This document shows, piece after piece, positions 46,069-57,570 of a stretch of DNA of 64,000 nt (position 1 is its first letter; each line of letters opens with the position of its first letter). This DNA is from Polytrichum commune. Taxonomy: Eukaryota; Streptophyta; Polytrichopsida; Polytrichales; Polytrichaceae. The position numbers and the translations under genes were made by a program. Below the pieces are notes generated by a model. That model had not been told where the DNA came from. It did no database searches and was given only the letters and a program-made list of their open reading frames with translations. The stretch is from positions 10,540,501-10,604,500 of the forward strand of contig OX485805.1 in the NCBI GenBank assembly GCA_950295325.1, written 5' to 3'.

Positions 46069-46254
46069 TCAAGGAGGTTTATAACCAAGGTGGGCCAACA
46101 TTCTATTTCCTCGGTAAGATATGACGAACGGGTAAAACCTACATTTAACCTGCCTTTGTGATTTACCGGGAACCATCCCCTTAACCTCGTACCAATGATC
46201 CCATGCATCATTTCGGCGTGGCATGACTTCAACAAAACCTGCAAATACAAACAA
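46069..46254 (-). pseudogene. Degraded BED zinc-finger start of hAT transposase
   Basis: The minus strand reads PRRNDAWDHWYEVKGMVPG, then KSQRQVKC, then RMLAHL. This is the plant hAT BED finger pattern (D.aW.h...vkg....kvkC..C......r...HL). The second cysteine is replaced by Y (CRFY), so the finger is broken. Its position just inside the right terminal repeat is as expected for hAT. Confidence 0.6.
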
Positions 46255-46626
46255 GGTAGAGCAAGTAACTTTGATCGCATACTAGGTCTTGTTGAAGAGT
46301 GTCACAATGAACCCTCAATTTATAGAGGACGGGGGCGGACCGGGGGGGGGTTTTGGGAACGGGGCGGGAATGAGGCGGATCGGGGGCAAGTAATTTTTCC
46401 CCCACTTTACTTCTACTTTGCTGACATGTCATCACACGTAGACATCTTACATCCTACGTGTCCGAAATGGGGTAATGCAATTACACACAGAATTCGGTAA
46501 AATTCAAGTCCGTCAGGATAAAGACAGCATCCGGCATAATATCGTGACGGATACGTGTCGTGACGACACGACATTAGGCCCGAGATTAGCCTCCATCACG
46601 ACACAATAGACAACCCTGATCACATG

Positions 46627-47640
46627 CCACACATGGAATTGTGGGCACTTGAGCACAAGCCTTCAAGACATTCACCAACTCACTGGCATAAATGGTGTCC
46701 ATTTCTACTTCTATTCATATATGAAACAAATGTCCTTAAAATAAATCCATAAGATACATATGCAATTTTCATCATATAAGATTATATACAAAACACATTA
46801 GATGGACTCACATGCATATGGCACCTTTACATACAATACGCCCCAACAAGAAGAGGACTAATCACTATCATGATACACAAATTACTCGCCTTCTCCAGTA
46901 ACATCACCAAAAATAACAACTTCTAACAAACTCACCTCTTACCTACAAATCACTACAATAGCCAATAAACCTTTCACCCTCATAGTACTAATCCACTCAT
47001 ATATGTCAACACATAAAGAAGACACACATATAATCTTTGATATCAAAAAAACAATTAAACAAACCCTAATTATAAGCTAAGCCAAATTGGGGCCATTACT
47101 CCCAATTGAGACTTTCGAATGTTTGACCAATTGAGACTTTCTCTAGTCTCAAATTAATATATGGATTAAAGAACTTGAAGAGGCCCGAAACTATATTGTC
47201 AACAATCTCAAATATATTATATGGTCTAATATCCCAAATCTATGATGTGCGGACATAAACACATATGGTAGAGCACTCGACACCAACTTCATCAACGAAA
47301 ACACATTGGGTAGAGCACTCCAAACAAGTTTCACCCAAAAAACATATAAAATGATTTCTATTATTAGCATGCTCAATAGAATATAGACATTGCAACATAC
47401 AAAGTGCATGTAATAAATGCATATTTCTTCAATCGACAATATAGTCCCAAACATAATAATAAGATGAACTTCATATTTTTTTTGAAATATAGTAAATGGA
47501 TATTCATCTAACTCCAAACAATATAGTATTCGTAAGTTCTACCCAAACTCTGCCCCAATTTTGAAGAGCACACATATGAGTAATTTATATTGCTATAATT
47601 ACGTATTAAACTATAATCATGCTAATACAATCCTACCAAC
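46627..47640. other. G-poor tract, right part, and 3' flank of transposase B
   Basis: This continues the A+C-rich tract. The inverted repeat GAGACTTTCTCTAGTCTC is at 47133-47150, with a further CAATTGAGACTTTC copy at 47103-47116. No genes. Confidence 0.45.
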
Positions 47641-47643
47641 TTC

Positions 47644-50600
47644 TCATTCAACGTGGGTTGGTTCTTCTGCAATCCGAGCAAGGTTGTCTTTTGCAAAAGT
47701 TATGTACTTTTGAGGGATGGACACTAATCCACTGTGGTTTTTCCGTGGTTTCCATGCTATGAATATGGAATCTGTATCTACCCAAGATGGACCGTGCTCA
47801 GAATCCACCTTCCACCGAAAGTTAGGGTTTGTATCCCAGCCTGTATAATGCCAAATCACATCTTCATTCCTTGTTGTCGGTCGGTAGTACTCCACTTGTA
47901 TTTGTCGAAAATGAGGACTGCAAGTTGTAAAATTTGGTTTGGACAAAGCTCTTGCCACCCACACTGGCTTCGCATATGTCTCGTCTCTAGGACGCAAAAT
48001 GAGCATATAACCTTCATGACAATCCACTGCAATGTGGAAAGATGATGGGGGACGTTGACTAGCAGGCCCAACGTAATGGTTGTCCACATCAAACTCCTCT
48101 CGAATCTCTCCATTTTCCAGAAGGCAAGCCTCTATAGCTTGTACATGGACACGAGTTTGTGGCCAAAATCATTGCCTCAAAGTATGAGGGCTATCTTGGT
48201 GTAGGTCTGCCAAGGCGGCACGAACACGTGTCCAATAATGAATCCAACTCCCATATCGATGCCAACATGATCCGCCAACATCCGCTATCTTCAAACTCTC
48301 TCAATATTGTATGAAGCCTGATATACCTTTCAAAATATCCTCCAAATTCTTCATGGGTATTGGCTTGCAAGGCCTAGGCTCTCCATCCGGTAACATGGTG
48401 TTCCCATCCGCATCCACGTGCCACACAAGTAGACCCTCCGGCGGGCTCCAGTCTTGTGTCGTACACAACAACTTGTATTGCATGGCCGGAACACCATCGT
48501 CACGCATGTAGAACCGGAATTGTTGTGCCTTCGTATGCCCGATCAATCGGTGAGCTCCACTTCGAATATAAGGTTCTATAAATGCCTTGAAGTCTGGCAC
48601 CTCCTCGATCATATGGGGGATGACGGGAACGTTCTCCAAATCCATGTACGACTTCATCAATACTGGGATTGTAGGAAAATCCTCCTCCCGCAACTTCATG
48701 CTCCACCGCCCAAAAGATGCATCAATATCATCGTGCGTGTGGCCTACCAATAGGAAGGACACAAAAACCTCTTTGAAAATGCCTTTCGCAACCAACAACG
48801 ACCAATATGCAAATATATATCTACTTTTATTGTCCTTGGCACAATTGTCCAATTGGACACGCAAAGTAGGGGGCAACTTCTTCGCAATCACAGGTTCACT
48901 GGGTGGCTCGGGCAACGAATGCAAACATACATCTTTTCCATCCAACACCGCTTCATATAAAGGTGTTGAACCCGTGTTTTCAAATAACAATCTTGAAGAA
49001 TAGGTTGGCGGTTTCTCTAAATCATGTAAAAACCTTGCAAATGACCCTATCGTGTGTTTGAATCCGCTGGATACAAATCAAGAGCATAATGAGCATACTT
49101 GACATCACCGTGTCCATGTGCAATCATTCTTGCAATGCCAACCGAACGTGATTAGTATCTATGTATATCTAAATCATTTTGAATGAATCCATGTTGCCAA
49201 GTACATCACGGAATAGAAGACCAGAACATTTAGGGTATGTCATGACATTGTTTCGATGTTCACCTGTAACCGATACATGCAACTTAAAAAACCCATCCGT
49301 GGCCTTGATACGATTTGCAAAACATGGGGAGGCTGTTTTGGCATGGTTCATTTTGTCATGGATGACTGTAAAAACCTCCAAGGGCCTGGAGATGGACAAA
49401 GCCCTATTTGTGTAGTAATCATTACGGTGTGCCTCTTGCATGTTTACGTGCTTGAAATAGTTCAATTGATGCGCCACATATGACTCGGTACCCATCGTGT
49501 GTGCATCCCGAAGTCGCTTCAACTTCTCACAATTAAAGCACCTGGCAAATTTGTCCCCTCGTCTTTTTGTAATGTATTCACTAAAATTTGCTTTCTTGAT
49601 TGCACTCAATTTTGACAATGAAATTGGCTCCAACCCAATCTTCTCGCCAACTGCATTCACGTCCAACAATATGTCTTTCCATTTTGTGCCTGTGGGAAGA
49701 ACTTTCTCCACAACCTTTTCACCGGTTGTGAGTGTGCGTGTTCTGTGCGGCATTGCATCGGCAAGGGGGACAATGATGGTTGCTAGAGTGGCCGTTGCTT
49801 GCCTTGTTGCTTCCCTAGGCTTCTTTAAACCCACATTCCCATGGTGACGGGATCGGCGGCCTTCCTTGGCATAAGCGGCTTGTCTATAAAAGTCCGCTTT
49901 CGACACACCGTGAATGGTGTACCATGCCTTACAACACACGTCTATGCTTTCAAGCGTGATGACATTACGACCCGTCCCGTTCACATGTATTGCCCTATGG
50001 ACATCAAGTTTTTTTGTGGATCTTAGACGGAAATCTCAAGCCACATTTCCTCACGGATGGCCTTCAATTTGTCCCTTGGAAACAATTGGCAACAACGATG
50101 CACACAACAATCCTTTGTGGCAACTTCTCTAATGGACTCCTCACCGAGCAACCTTTGACGTTTACAATCAGTTGCAGACGGGGCAGGACGTGCCAATGTA
50201 TCGTACTTTCTTTAATCCTTACGTGGCCGCATGTTCAATTGCAGCTCTTTTTCGATTTGCATGTGTCGTTGCTCATGTTCACGCAAGCTAACTCCATCAA
50301 TCATGACATTCCTCAATGGCCACCTACGGAGGGAGAACCTATGAGTGGGATCCACCTCGGAATGAACGAGCGGCTCCAATATGACAACCCCAATGTCCTC
50401 GGTGCCAAGCGGGTGTTCATCAATGCAATCTTGTGGATGGGTGTTACGACAAATACCCTCTGCCACACCAACTCCACTGTCATTAAGAAGTACCACCTCC
50501 AAATTCACCCACGAAGCTCTTCAAAGCCCTACACACTCTACAATCGGACACTGTGGAACGGACGGCGAGGGTAAATCCAAATGATCTTCATCTGTAATGT

Positions 50601-50706
50601 CATCCATAGTAGCCTCGCCGACAATGTCAAACTCGTCCTCAGAAGCAGATGGCCAAGTGGCCATGTCTTCAGCTAACGAATATCCTATTCCACTGTACCC
50701 ATACAT
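47644..50706 (-). pseudogene. Transposase B: decayed paralogue of transposase A
   Basis: It is colinear with transposase A along its whole length. It has the same intron (donor after 49264, acceptor before 49128, 135 bp) and the same motifs: KDCCVHRCCQLFPRDK, IHDKMNHAKTASP, RVQLDNCAKDNK and VGHTHDDIDASFGRWS. The frame is broken by in-frame stops near 50521, 50212 and 48301, another before FWPQTR, and by small indels near 50030 and 49050. The second residue after HDKM is N, not D. The predicted start at 50706 (MYGYSGIGYS) lies 217 bp from the first B palindrome. It is not functional as it stands, but it keeps clear homology for judging conserved residues. Confidence 0.8.
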
Positions 50707-50922
50707 TGTGCCTACACACATGAACACGACACCTTGTAAAGAATGACAAAAGCTATAGGGTCTATTATAAAAACACAGAATACATATCATATAATGACAC
50801 TTGTTAATTCTCAGTCGTAACACATGTTGATATGAATATTATGCCATTGGGTTCGAAAAGGTTGGGGCCTACAATAGTGTGTTTAAAATCACAATATGTA
50901 CATCCCCACTGTGGGCAATGAG

Positions 50923-51172
50923 TTTGGGTCGAGCGACCCAATCCTGTTGTCAGGATGCGGCATAGACATAGGGTCATGGACCCACAAGACCTCCAAAATG
51001 GGTTCGGGTCGACCGACCCAAACCTCGTGACAGGATGGGCCCCGGTCGTCTAACCCAGCCCACACTGTGTGGATGGGTTTGGGTCGAGCGACCCAAACCT
51101 CTTGTTAGGATGGGCCTTGCTTGTCAAACCCAGCCCACACTTTGTGGATGGATTTGGGTCGAGCGACCCAAA
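50923..51172. repeat. B palindromes upstream of transposase B (four copies, 75-bp tandem units)
   Basis: Sites are at 50923-50942 (core AG, one outer mismatch), 51003 (AC), 51078 (AG) and 51153 (AG). The last three are spaced exactly 75 bp apart within a repeat containing 'cttgtcta(a)cccagcccacac'. Confidence 0.9.
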
Positions 51173-51308
51173 CATCTTGTTAGGATGGACCATTTATGTG
51201 AGGCCAAAACCACCCCCCTTAGGCGTCCTAGTCCGGGTGATGGTGTTGAGAATCACATGTATTGTTCGTATCAAAAGAATGATCTCTTTGCATCCCAAGG
51301 CATACATG

Positions 51309-51545
51309 TCATTTTGAATCACTTTGTTTATTAGTAATGACCTCTTGGCTTGTGACCGAATTGGCCTTCTCAAGAGTCCAACCGGCAGCCTTGGCAACAC
51401 AAGCTCTCAAGGATATTCTCCTTGCGCCTTTGATTATCCTCTCCTTCACCTTGCCAATGCTAGAGTCCTCCTCCCTCTCCATTGTTATATAAGTGATTGA
51501 TTTTTTTACCAACAAGGATGTAAGTGTTGAAAAACACTCCCTCAA
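51309..51545 (-). CDS. Micro-ORF with ISLRACVAKAAGWTLE core, LTR copy 4
   Basis: This is a 78-codon frame whose middle reads ARRISLRACVAKAAGWTLEK, matching copies 1 and 3. The remainder is unrelated or diverged. The function is unknown. Confidence 0.45.
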   Translation of the reverse strand: MRECFSTLTSLLVKKSITYITMEREEDSSIGKVKERIIKGARRISLRACVAKAAGWTLEKANSVTSQEVITNKQSDSK

Positions 51546-51699
51546 TGGTTAACCTCAAATATAGTTGCTTGTAAAAACCCCACACCCTCCTGGCTATCTA
51601 ACCACACAACTCACACATTGACTAATTTCATTAAGTCCTTTCCCTAAGTCCTAATTCTAAGTCACTAGGATGATGGCACTAAAGTTTGGCCAAGTAAGC

Positions 51700-52090
51700 T
51701 TGTCTGCTGGCCCACCGTAAGTTCGTCTGCTGCCCAACCGGTAAGCTCTTCTGCTGGCCCAACCGTAAGCTTATATACTGCCCAGCCGGTAAGCTAGTCT
51801 GCTGCCCAGCCGGTAAGCTTGTCTGCTACCCCACCGTAAGTTCGTCTGCTGGCCCAACCGTAAGCTTATATGCTGGCCCAACCGTAAGCTTATATGCTGC
51901 CCAACCGGTTAAGCTTGTCTGCTGCCCAACCGTAAGCTTATATGCTGCCCAACCGTAAGCTCGTCTGTCTGGCCCAACCGTAAGCTCGTTTGTCTGGCCC
52001 AACCGTAAGCTAGTCTGCTGGCCCAACCATAAGCTCGTCTACTGGCCCAACCATAAACTTATATGCTGCCCAGCCGTAAGCTTAGTCTGA
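51700..52090. repeat. Minisatellite within LTR copy 4
   Basis: About a dozen units of 'gt(c/t)tgctg(g)cccaaccg(g)taagct(t/c)(a/g)t', about 25-33 bp each. Confidence 0.8.
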
Positions 52091-52924
52091 TGGGCAGAGC
52101 CCAATATATTTGCACTAAGGTTTGGCCAAGCTCCTTAATGGCCCTAAATTAACACACAAATTAGGAGGCTACCTAAGGGATTTCAAACTACAACTAATTT
52201 GGTGACTCTACCCTCTAATCAAATACTTTTCTACTTGGTCTCTATGATTTGGAATAAGTAACTAAACTAACTCCCTAACATCACTAAGGCTAACTAATCC
52301 ACACATGTGGCCTAGTTCAAGCTATAAGAGCTTACTCCCATGGGGTGAATTGAGAGAGAGAGCTTAACTAACTAACTTCACTAGAAAACTAACAATCCAC
52401 ACACGTGGCTCAAGCTCTTAGGAGCTTGCTCCCTTGAGAGCGCTTGATGGAGAGAGAGGAAAATGAGAGAGAAAACACCTTAAGTAGCAAAGAGGGAGAG
52501 AGGGGGAGAGGGAGAGAAAAGTGAGGATAGGGTGAGAGGATTAGCACCTCCAATCACAATCCCTTAACCTTCACCTTCAAAGTAGGGACTAATCCCCTTC
52601 CACCAAGCTTCCTTCTTCCTAAACTAACAAGATGGATCCAAAAGTGGGCATTTAACCCGCGGAGCTCACCTTGCCTCACCTTACCCCTTACTCACATAAT
52701 CAAGGCATTCTCCTATTGAACTCAACCCTTGAAATAACCACCCAACACATTCTAATGCCTAAACTTAAATCCACACCACACTTCACTCTTTTTATGTTTT
52801 GTGAATAATCATAACACCTCAAAGTCAAACAAAAATTGGTTTCGAAGAGTTAATCACCACATGTGGGCACCATTTTGGGCTCACAGCCTTGCTTGTCTAA
52901 CCCAATCCAAACTGTCTGGATGGG

Positions 52925-53394
52925 TTTGGGTCGAGCGACCCAAACCTCTTGTTAGGATGGGCCTTGCTTGTCTAACCCAGCCCACACTGTGTGGATGGGT
53001 TTGGGTCGATCGACCCAAATCTCTTGTTAGGATGGGCCTTGCTTGTCTAACCCAGCCCACACAGTGTGGATGGGTTTGGATCGATCGACCCAAACCTCTT
53101 GTTAGGATAGGCCTTGCTTGTCTAACCCAGCCCACACAGTGTGGATGGGTTTGGGTCGATCGACCCAAACCTCTTGTTAGGATAGGCCTTGCTTGTCTAA
53201 CCCAAGGCACAATGTGTGGATGGGTTTCGGTCGAGCGACCCAAACCTCTTATTAGGATGGGCCTTGCTTGTCTAACCCAGCCCACACTGTGTGGATGGGT
53301 TTCGGTCGAGCGACCCAAACCTCTTGTTAGGATGGGCCTTGCTTGTCTAACCCAGCCCACACTGTCTAGATGGGTTTAGGTCGACCGACCCAAA
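52925..53394. repeat. 75-bp tandem array, seven units, each with one B palindrome
   Basis: Palindromes start at 52925, 53000, 53075, 53150, 53225, 53300 and 53375, exactly 75 bp apart. Cores are AG, AT, AT, AT, AG, AG, AC. Linker units differ at a few bases. This array and 51003-51172 were one tract before the LTR insertion. Confidence 0.95.
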
Positions 53395-53744
53395 CCTCGT
53401 GACATGATCACTACTAGAAAATCATGACCAAATCAACAAAAAATCAACAGATCTTTGTCGATCCGGGCACTGCAATGACCGATTTCACTGATTTTTGAAT
53501 TTTTGTAAAAATCAACAGTTTACTGCCTACATTTTTGTTGATTAGAATAGTACAATGACCAAATCAACAAAATTTTAGTAAATGTGAAATCTTTTTTGAA
53601 TCTTTTTTGGAATATTCTAGGATCTATTGGAATATTATAAAATCTTTTTAATTTTTTGCAATTTATGGACTTGTAAGTGTATGGGTATGGAAATAATTAC
53701 GAATTCAAAGGTGTTTAAATATTATAAATATTATATTAGTTGAT

Positions 53745-54035
53745 AGTTAATAATATATATATATTAATATGTATAATATGTATATAATATATGTAACATA
53801 TAATATATAAATGTATGTATATATGTATATATATGTCTGTATATGTATGTATATATGTATATATATGTCTGTATATATGTATGTATATGTATGTATATAT
53901 GTATATATATAATATATGTAACATATATGTATATAATATATATAACATATATGTATATAATATATGTAACATATATGTATACAATATATGTAACATGTAT
54001 GTATATAATATATAATATATAAATATGTATACATT
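53745..54035. repeat. (ATATGT)n-type microsatellite
   Basis: A long tract of atatgtat/aatatatgtaac units inside the CACTA element. It generates spurious Tyr/Ile-rich frames. Confidence 0.85.
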
Positions 54036-54039
54036 TACA

Positions 54040-54305
54040 GTAAATATTTACAGTATATATTTACTGTAATTATATACAGTATATATTTATTGTAATTATA
54101 TACAGTATATATTTACTGTAATTATATACAGTATATATTTACTGTAATTATATACAGTATATATTTACTGTAATTATATACAGTATATATTTACTGTAAT
54201 TATATACAGTATATATTTACTGTAATTATATACTGTATATATACAGTATGTATTTACTGTAATTATTTACTGTAATTATATACTGTATATATTTACTGTA
54301 AATAT
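54040..54305. repeat. 24-bp TATACAGTATATATTTACTGTAAT tandem repeat
   Basis: About ten units with period 24. Each unit includes an ACAGTATATATTTACTGT-like inverted repeat. It lies inside the CACTA element. Confidence 0.85.
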
Positions 54306-54383
54306 ATACATCAAGTAGGTAGTAAAGAGAAATTAGTGGCCTTATTCTAGAAAGGTTTAAAACACTCCATTTATATCATGTGT

Positions 54384-54595
54384 GATGTGATGACCTAGTG
54401 GTTAAGGCACATGTGTGGGTATCACTAGGTGCAAGGTTCGATTCCTGTGGCCGACACCTTTGGCCTTGGCCTTGCCACCTATGTGAGTGGTAGGTAGTCT
54501 ATAATTGTAGGTGAGGTATATGTTGAGGGTTACTTGGGAGGAGTTAGGAATTGCAGATCTGACATTTATTCATTTTTTATTTTTTAATGTTATAT
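54384..54595 (+). mobile_element. tRNA-derived SINE inside the CACTA element
   Basis: An RNA polymerase III A box (TGACCTAGTGG at 54391-54401) and B box (GGTTCGATTCC at 54435-54445) have tRNA-like spacing. They are followed by a ~150-bp unrelated body and an AT-rich tail near 54570-54610. No tRNA cloverleaf is evident, so this is a SINE and not a tRNA gene. The 3' end is approximate. Confidence 0.7.
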
Positions 54596-54806
54596 ATATA
54601 TATATATATATATAATAAGTTTTTTAAAAAAATATTTTTGTGACCATATCAACAGAAAAAATCAACAAAATTGTGTTACATCATGTCCAGGTCAACGCGT
54701 CCTAAGTAACAACCGCGACCAACGCCTTTCTGTTGATCCGGACGCAAAATTTTCTACTAGTGGATGGGCCCCATTCGTCTAACCCAGCACACACTGCGTG
54801 GATGGG

Positions 54807-54901
54807 TTTGGGTCAACCGACCCAAACCTCTTGTTAGGATGGGCCTTGCTTGTCCAACCCAGCCCACACTGTGTGTATGGGTTTGGGTCGTTTGACCCAA
54901 A
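54807..54901. repeat. Last two B palindromes of the 75-bp array
   Basis: Sites are at 54807-54826 (core AC, one arm change) and 54882-54901 (arm changes, core TT), again 75 bp apart. Confidence 0.88.
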
Positions 54902-54904
54902 TCT

Positions 54905-55325
54905 TCCGCAATTTACGCCTGATAATGCGGCATACTTCCATTTCGCCTAAATAGAAACTACTTGGATGAATTCAGGCCGTGCATGGCTATTCTATTTAGC
55001 TACTCATGAACGGAGGCGTACACAAACCTTGTACTCCACCTCTAACTGAGAGAGCTTGCAATGATTTCAGAATGGGGAGATGAGGAAAAAGGACCGAATT
55101 CCGGGGGGTTTGGGACTTTATACTACTCGCCTCCACCTTGGCCTTCCTCTTTGGATGCCTTTCCCGCCGGAATTTCATTTGACCCTTAATTCAAACCTTC
55201 TGACGGACTTTCCCGCTTCATGCTCGTAATAGATAATCCATATTTAGCATGGCTCTTCGTCGCCCCAACCATCAAATGACCTTTCTAATTCCGCTATTAA
55301 ATAACTACACAAAATATGAGGTGTG
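54905..55325. other. Gene-free segment right of the B array
   Basis: It contains only short frames. No palindromes or known elements. Confidence 0.4.
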
Positions 55326-55329
55326 TGTT

Positions 55330-56060
55330 TCATTATATTTAGTGTTGCTACCACCCTACCATGCTCAACATTAATTTTCAATTTTTTGACAATTAGTGTT
55401 AGACATAAATGTGTTGCTACCTTCTACTCTCACATATATTTCTTCTTCTCACATCCTTACTAACATCCACTAAATCCAAACATGAACATTCCACATATTA
55501 CCATAGATGATATTTATTGTTCGAGTTTACATTTAATGTTACTTACTTTCATATGGTTATTGATATTTAGTGTATGCGTTGTAGTTAGTGTATCAAACAC
55601 TAAATATCATATTTTTTGTAATTGTGTTTTGTAACTAAAGTTTTTGGCGATTTGCCCTGCCAAAAAATGTAGTGAACTTTATTTGTTTAAAACAAATGTT
55701 TGACGAAAAATCTAATCAAATGTAGTTGTACCTAGTCAATGAAAGTTGAACAGAACATGTCCACGACTTCGTGTTATTGTGTTGTAGTGTCACTACACTA
55801 AATGAAATATTTAGAGTTTGATACACTAAATACGAACGCATCTACTCAATACTAATACCACTATGAAAGTAAGTCACATCAAATGTAAACTCAAACACTT
55901 AATATTATATATGGTAATATGTTGAAGTTACACGTTTGAATATAGTGTTAGTAAGGGTATGAAAAAAACAATGATAAAGGAAGATCTCCAATATATCTTC
56001 CAATATCCTCTAACACTCTTTGTCAAAAAATTCAGAATTAGTGTTGATGGGGTTAGAGTG
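55330..56060. mobile_element. CACTACACTAAAT-type MITE remnants
   Basis: CACTACACTAAAT starts at 55791, and AACACTAAATATCATAT is at 55600-55620. Together they show at least two adjacent or nested copies of the family seen at 15060-15411. The ends are degenerate, so exact boundaries are not assigned. Confidence 0.5.
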
Positions 56061-56064
56061 TTTT

Positions 56065-57180
56065 ATTTTATGTGCCTATGACATGCACTATTGGGAGGAA
56101 AATGGTATTTGATAAGTGATTTTGAAAACCCATCCTCCACAACTTCACATCAATGCATTGCATACAGAAAAAAGTATGTAATTCTAGGATATTACTCTAC
56201 TTGGACTCAAATATTATGGTTTATTTCAAACAATATATTGACAATAGATGTGGCAACATTATGAAACTTTATATAGTATAAGCCACCAAATACAATTACA
56301 GTTTAGTATGTAGTTATGACGACTTTCACATGAGGACTTATACATTGAAAAGAAGAATTCATGTCATGACAAATTTGAATAATTTGGCCAACTTTCAATT
56401 TGCGACAATAAAAATGAGAAAAACTTGAAAAGAACATATGGCGTTTGTAATGTGTGCACACAACGTGCTCCATTGTCAAGCATGCATGTGTGGCAATGAA
56501 TAACGTATGTGGAAGGCATTAATGGGAATTCCATCATGAATGGGACTTTATAGTTTAGGGTTTCAAGGATGTTTGAAACTATCATGAAGTCCACTTGAAA
56601 TCTAGTATAAAGATCATATCTACTATAACCAAGTTATTATACTCTTCATGACAATATACATTTGTATTGAAAACTACAAGCACCAAGGCTTGTAGTTCAT
56701 GTTACCTATGTGCCATTCATTTGTGGCTTGCGGTGTTTAGGGTTTAGGGTTTAGGGTTTAGGTTGGAGGGATCATCAAACATCAAACTTAATGCTTAAAT
56801 GGCTTCATATGATTTTGAACTCCATGGGGTTCCAGTAGATAAATTTGTAATCTTTGTGCATCTCCCATGTACTTCAAATGTCAACTTCTATGTACTGATA
56901 TAAATGATTAGGGCAATGCTACTTGGGTGGCTATCCATTGTAGGCTAGAGCCTTGTCTTCTACCAACTTGGGTTATGAAAATTACAATAGAGAGCCCTAA
57001 ACCCTTGACCATGTTAATGGTTAGCATATTTAAACACTATATTCGTTAAATTGAGACTTTTTGGGCATTTTGAGATAATCACATAAATAAGAACAAGGAT
57101 AAATGGAACACATATTGGAGAAAGTTGTAAGATGCGAACACTTTGAAGCGGGTGTTTAGAACAAGAACCCCATTAATAAC
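56065..57180. other. Gene-free AT-rich DNA
   Basis: The only feature is an interstitial (TTTAGGG)4 tract at 56738-56766. Confidence 0.45.
56738..56766. repeat. Interstitial telomere-type repeat (TTTAGGG)n
   Basis: Four units of TTTAGGG, the plant telomere type. Internal location. Confidence 0.75.
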
Positions 57181-57440
57181 TCATATTTGGGATTGTTTAG
57201 GGTGGGCAATCCAAACCTTAGGCCAAGTTGAAGGGGAAATCTTAAAACATTTATATTATCGCACAAAAACTTGTATGAATATGGTTTAGGTAGCGCAATC
57301 CAAACCATAGATCATATTGAAGGGGAAATATGTGAACCAATATAATATAACATACAAAATATTCCAAACTCATATTTGTGATGGTTTAGGTAGGGCAATC
57401 CAAACCTTAGACCATATTGAAGGGGAAATCATGTGACACT
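57180..57440. repeat. ~90-100-bp tandem repeat, three units
   Basis: Units contain 'gtttagg(g)t(a/g)g(g)gcaatccaaacc' then 'ca(t)attgaaggggaaat', starting near 57195, 57284 and 57384. Confidence 0.75.
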
Positions 57441-57570
57441 TATATTATTGCAAAAAAAACATACAAATTATGGCATGTAAAATGCATAGCATGCTAACAC
57501 CACACATCCATTGGATAGTGCGACCCAAAATGTTCTTGCCTATGGCTCACAACCCTACGCCTACTATGGC

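Larger units (their letters stand above)
39549..46618. mobile_element. Outer hAT element (7,070 bp including nested insertions)
   Basis: Terminal inverted repeats CAGGGTTGTCTAT lie at 39549 and, reversed, at 46606-46618. The perfect 8-bp target duplication ATCACATG is at 39541-39548 and 46619-46626. Subterminal GTGTCGTGACG-type motifs are abundant at both ends. Without the inner insertion it is about 4.06 kb. A degraded BED-finger segment on the minus strand near the right end is the start of a hAT transposase. Confidence 0.92.
51197..52885 (-). mobile_element. Solo LTR of the TGTGAG...CTCACA family, copy 4 (1,689 bp)
   Basis: It starts TGTGAGGCCAAAACC and ends TTTGGGCTCACA, and sits within the 75-bp B array. 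No exact target duplication is seen (the interrupted unit measures 78 bp after a 5-bp correction). It carries its own minisatellite (51700-52090) and the minus-strand micro-ORF. Confidence 0.8.
53409..54762. mobile_element. Non-autonomous CACTA element (1,354 bp)
   Basis: The left end is CACTACTAGAAAA. The right end read in reverse is CACTAGTAGAAAA. A 3-bp duplication GAT is at 53406-53408 and 54763-54765. Subterminal ATCAACA(A/G) motifs recur at both ends, as in CACTA elements. Removing it with one GAT restores the 75-bp palindrome spacing exactly (53375 to 54807). Confidence 0.93.

Noticed and set aside
47644-50706. TGA reassigned or read through in these elements
   Set aside because: Transposase A, gene B and parts of transposase B have in-frame TGAs, but transposase B also has TAA stops and indels. 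Ordinary decay is sufficient.
52801-53379. Long frames on both strands across the 75-bp B array
   Set aside because: 75 is a multiple of three, so one stop-free unit gives a repetitive frame. There is no start context or homology.
54391-54445. A functional tRNA gene
   Set aside because: A and B boxes are present, but no acceptor stem or anticodon arm pairs. A SINE explains it better.
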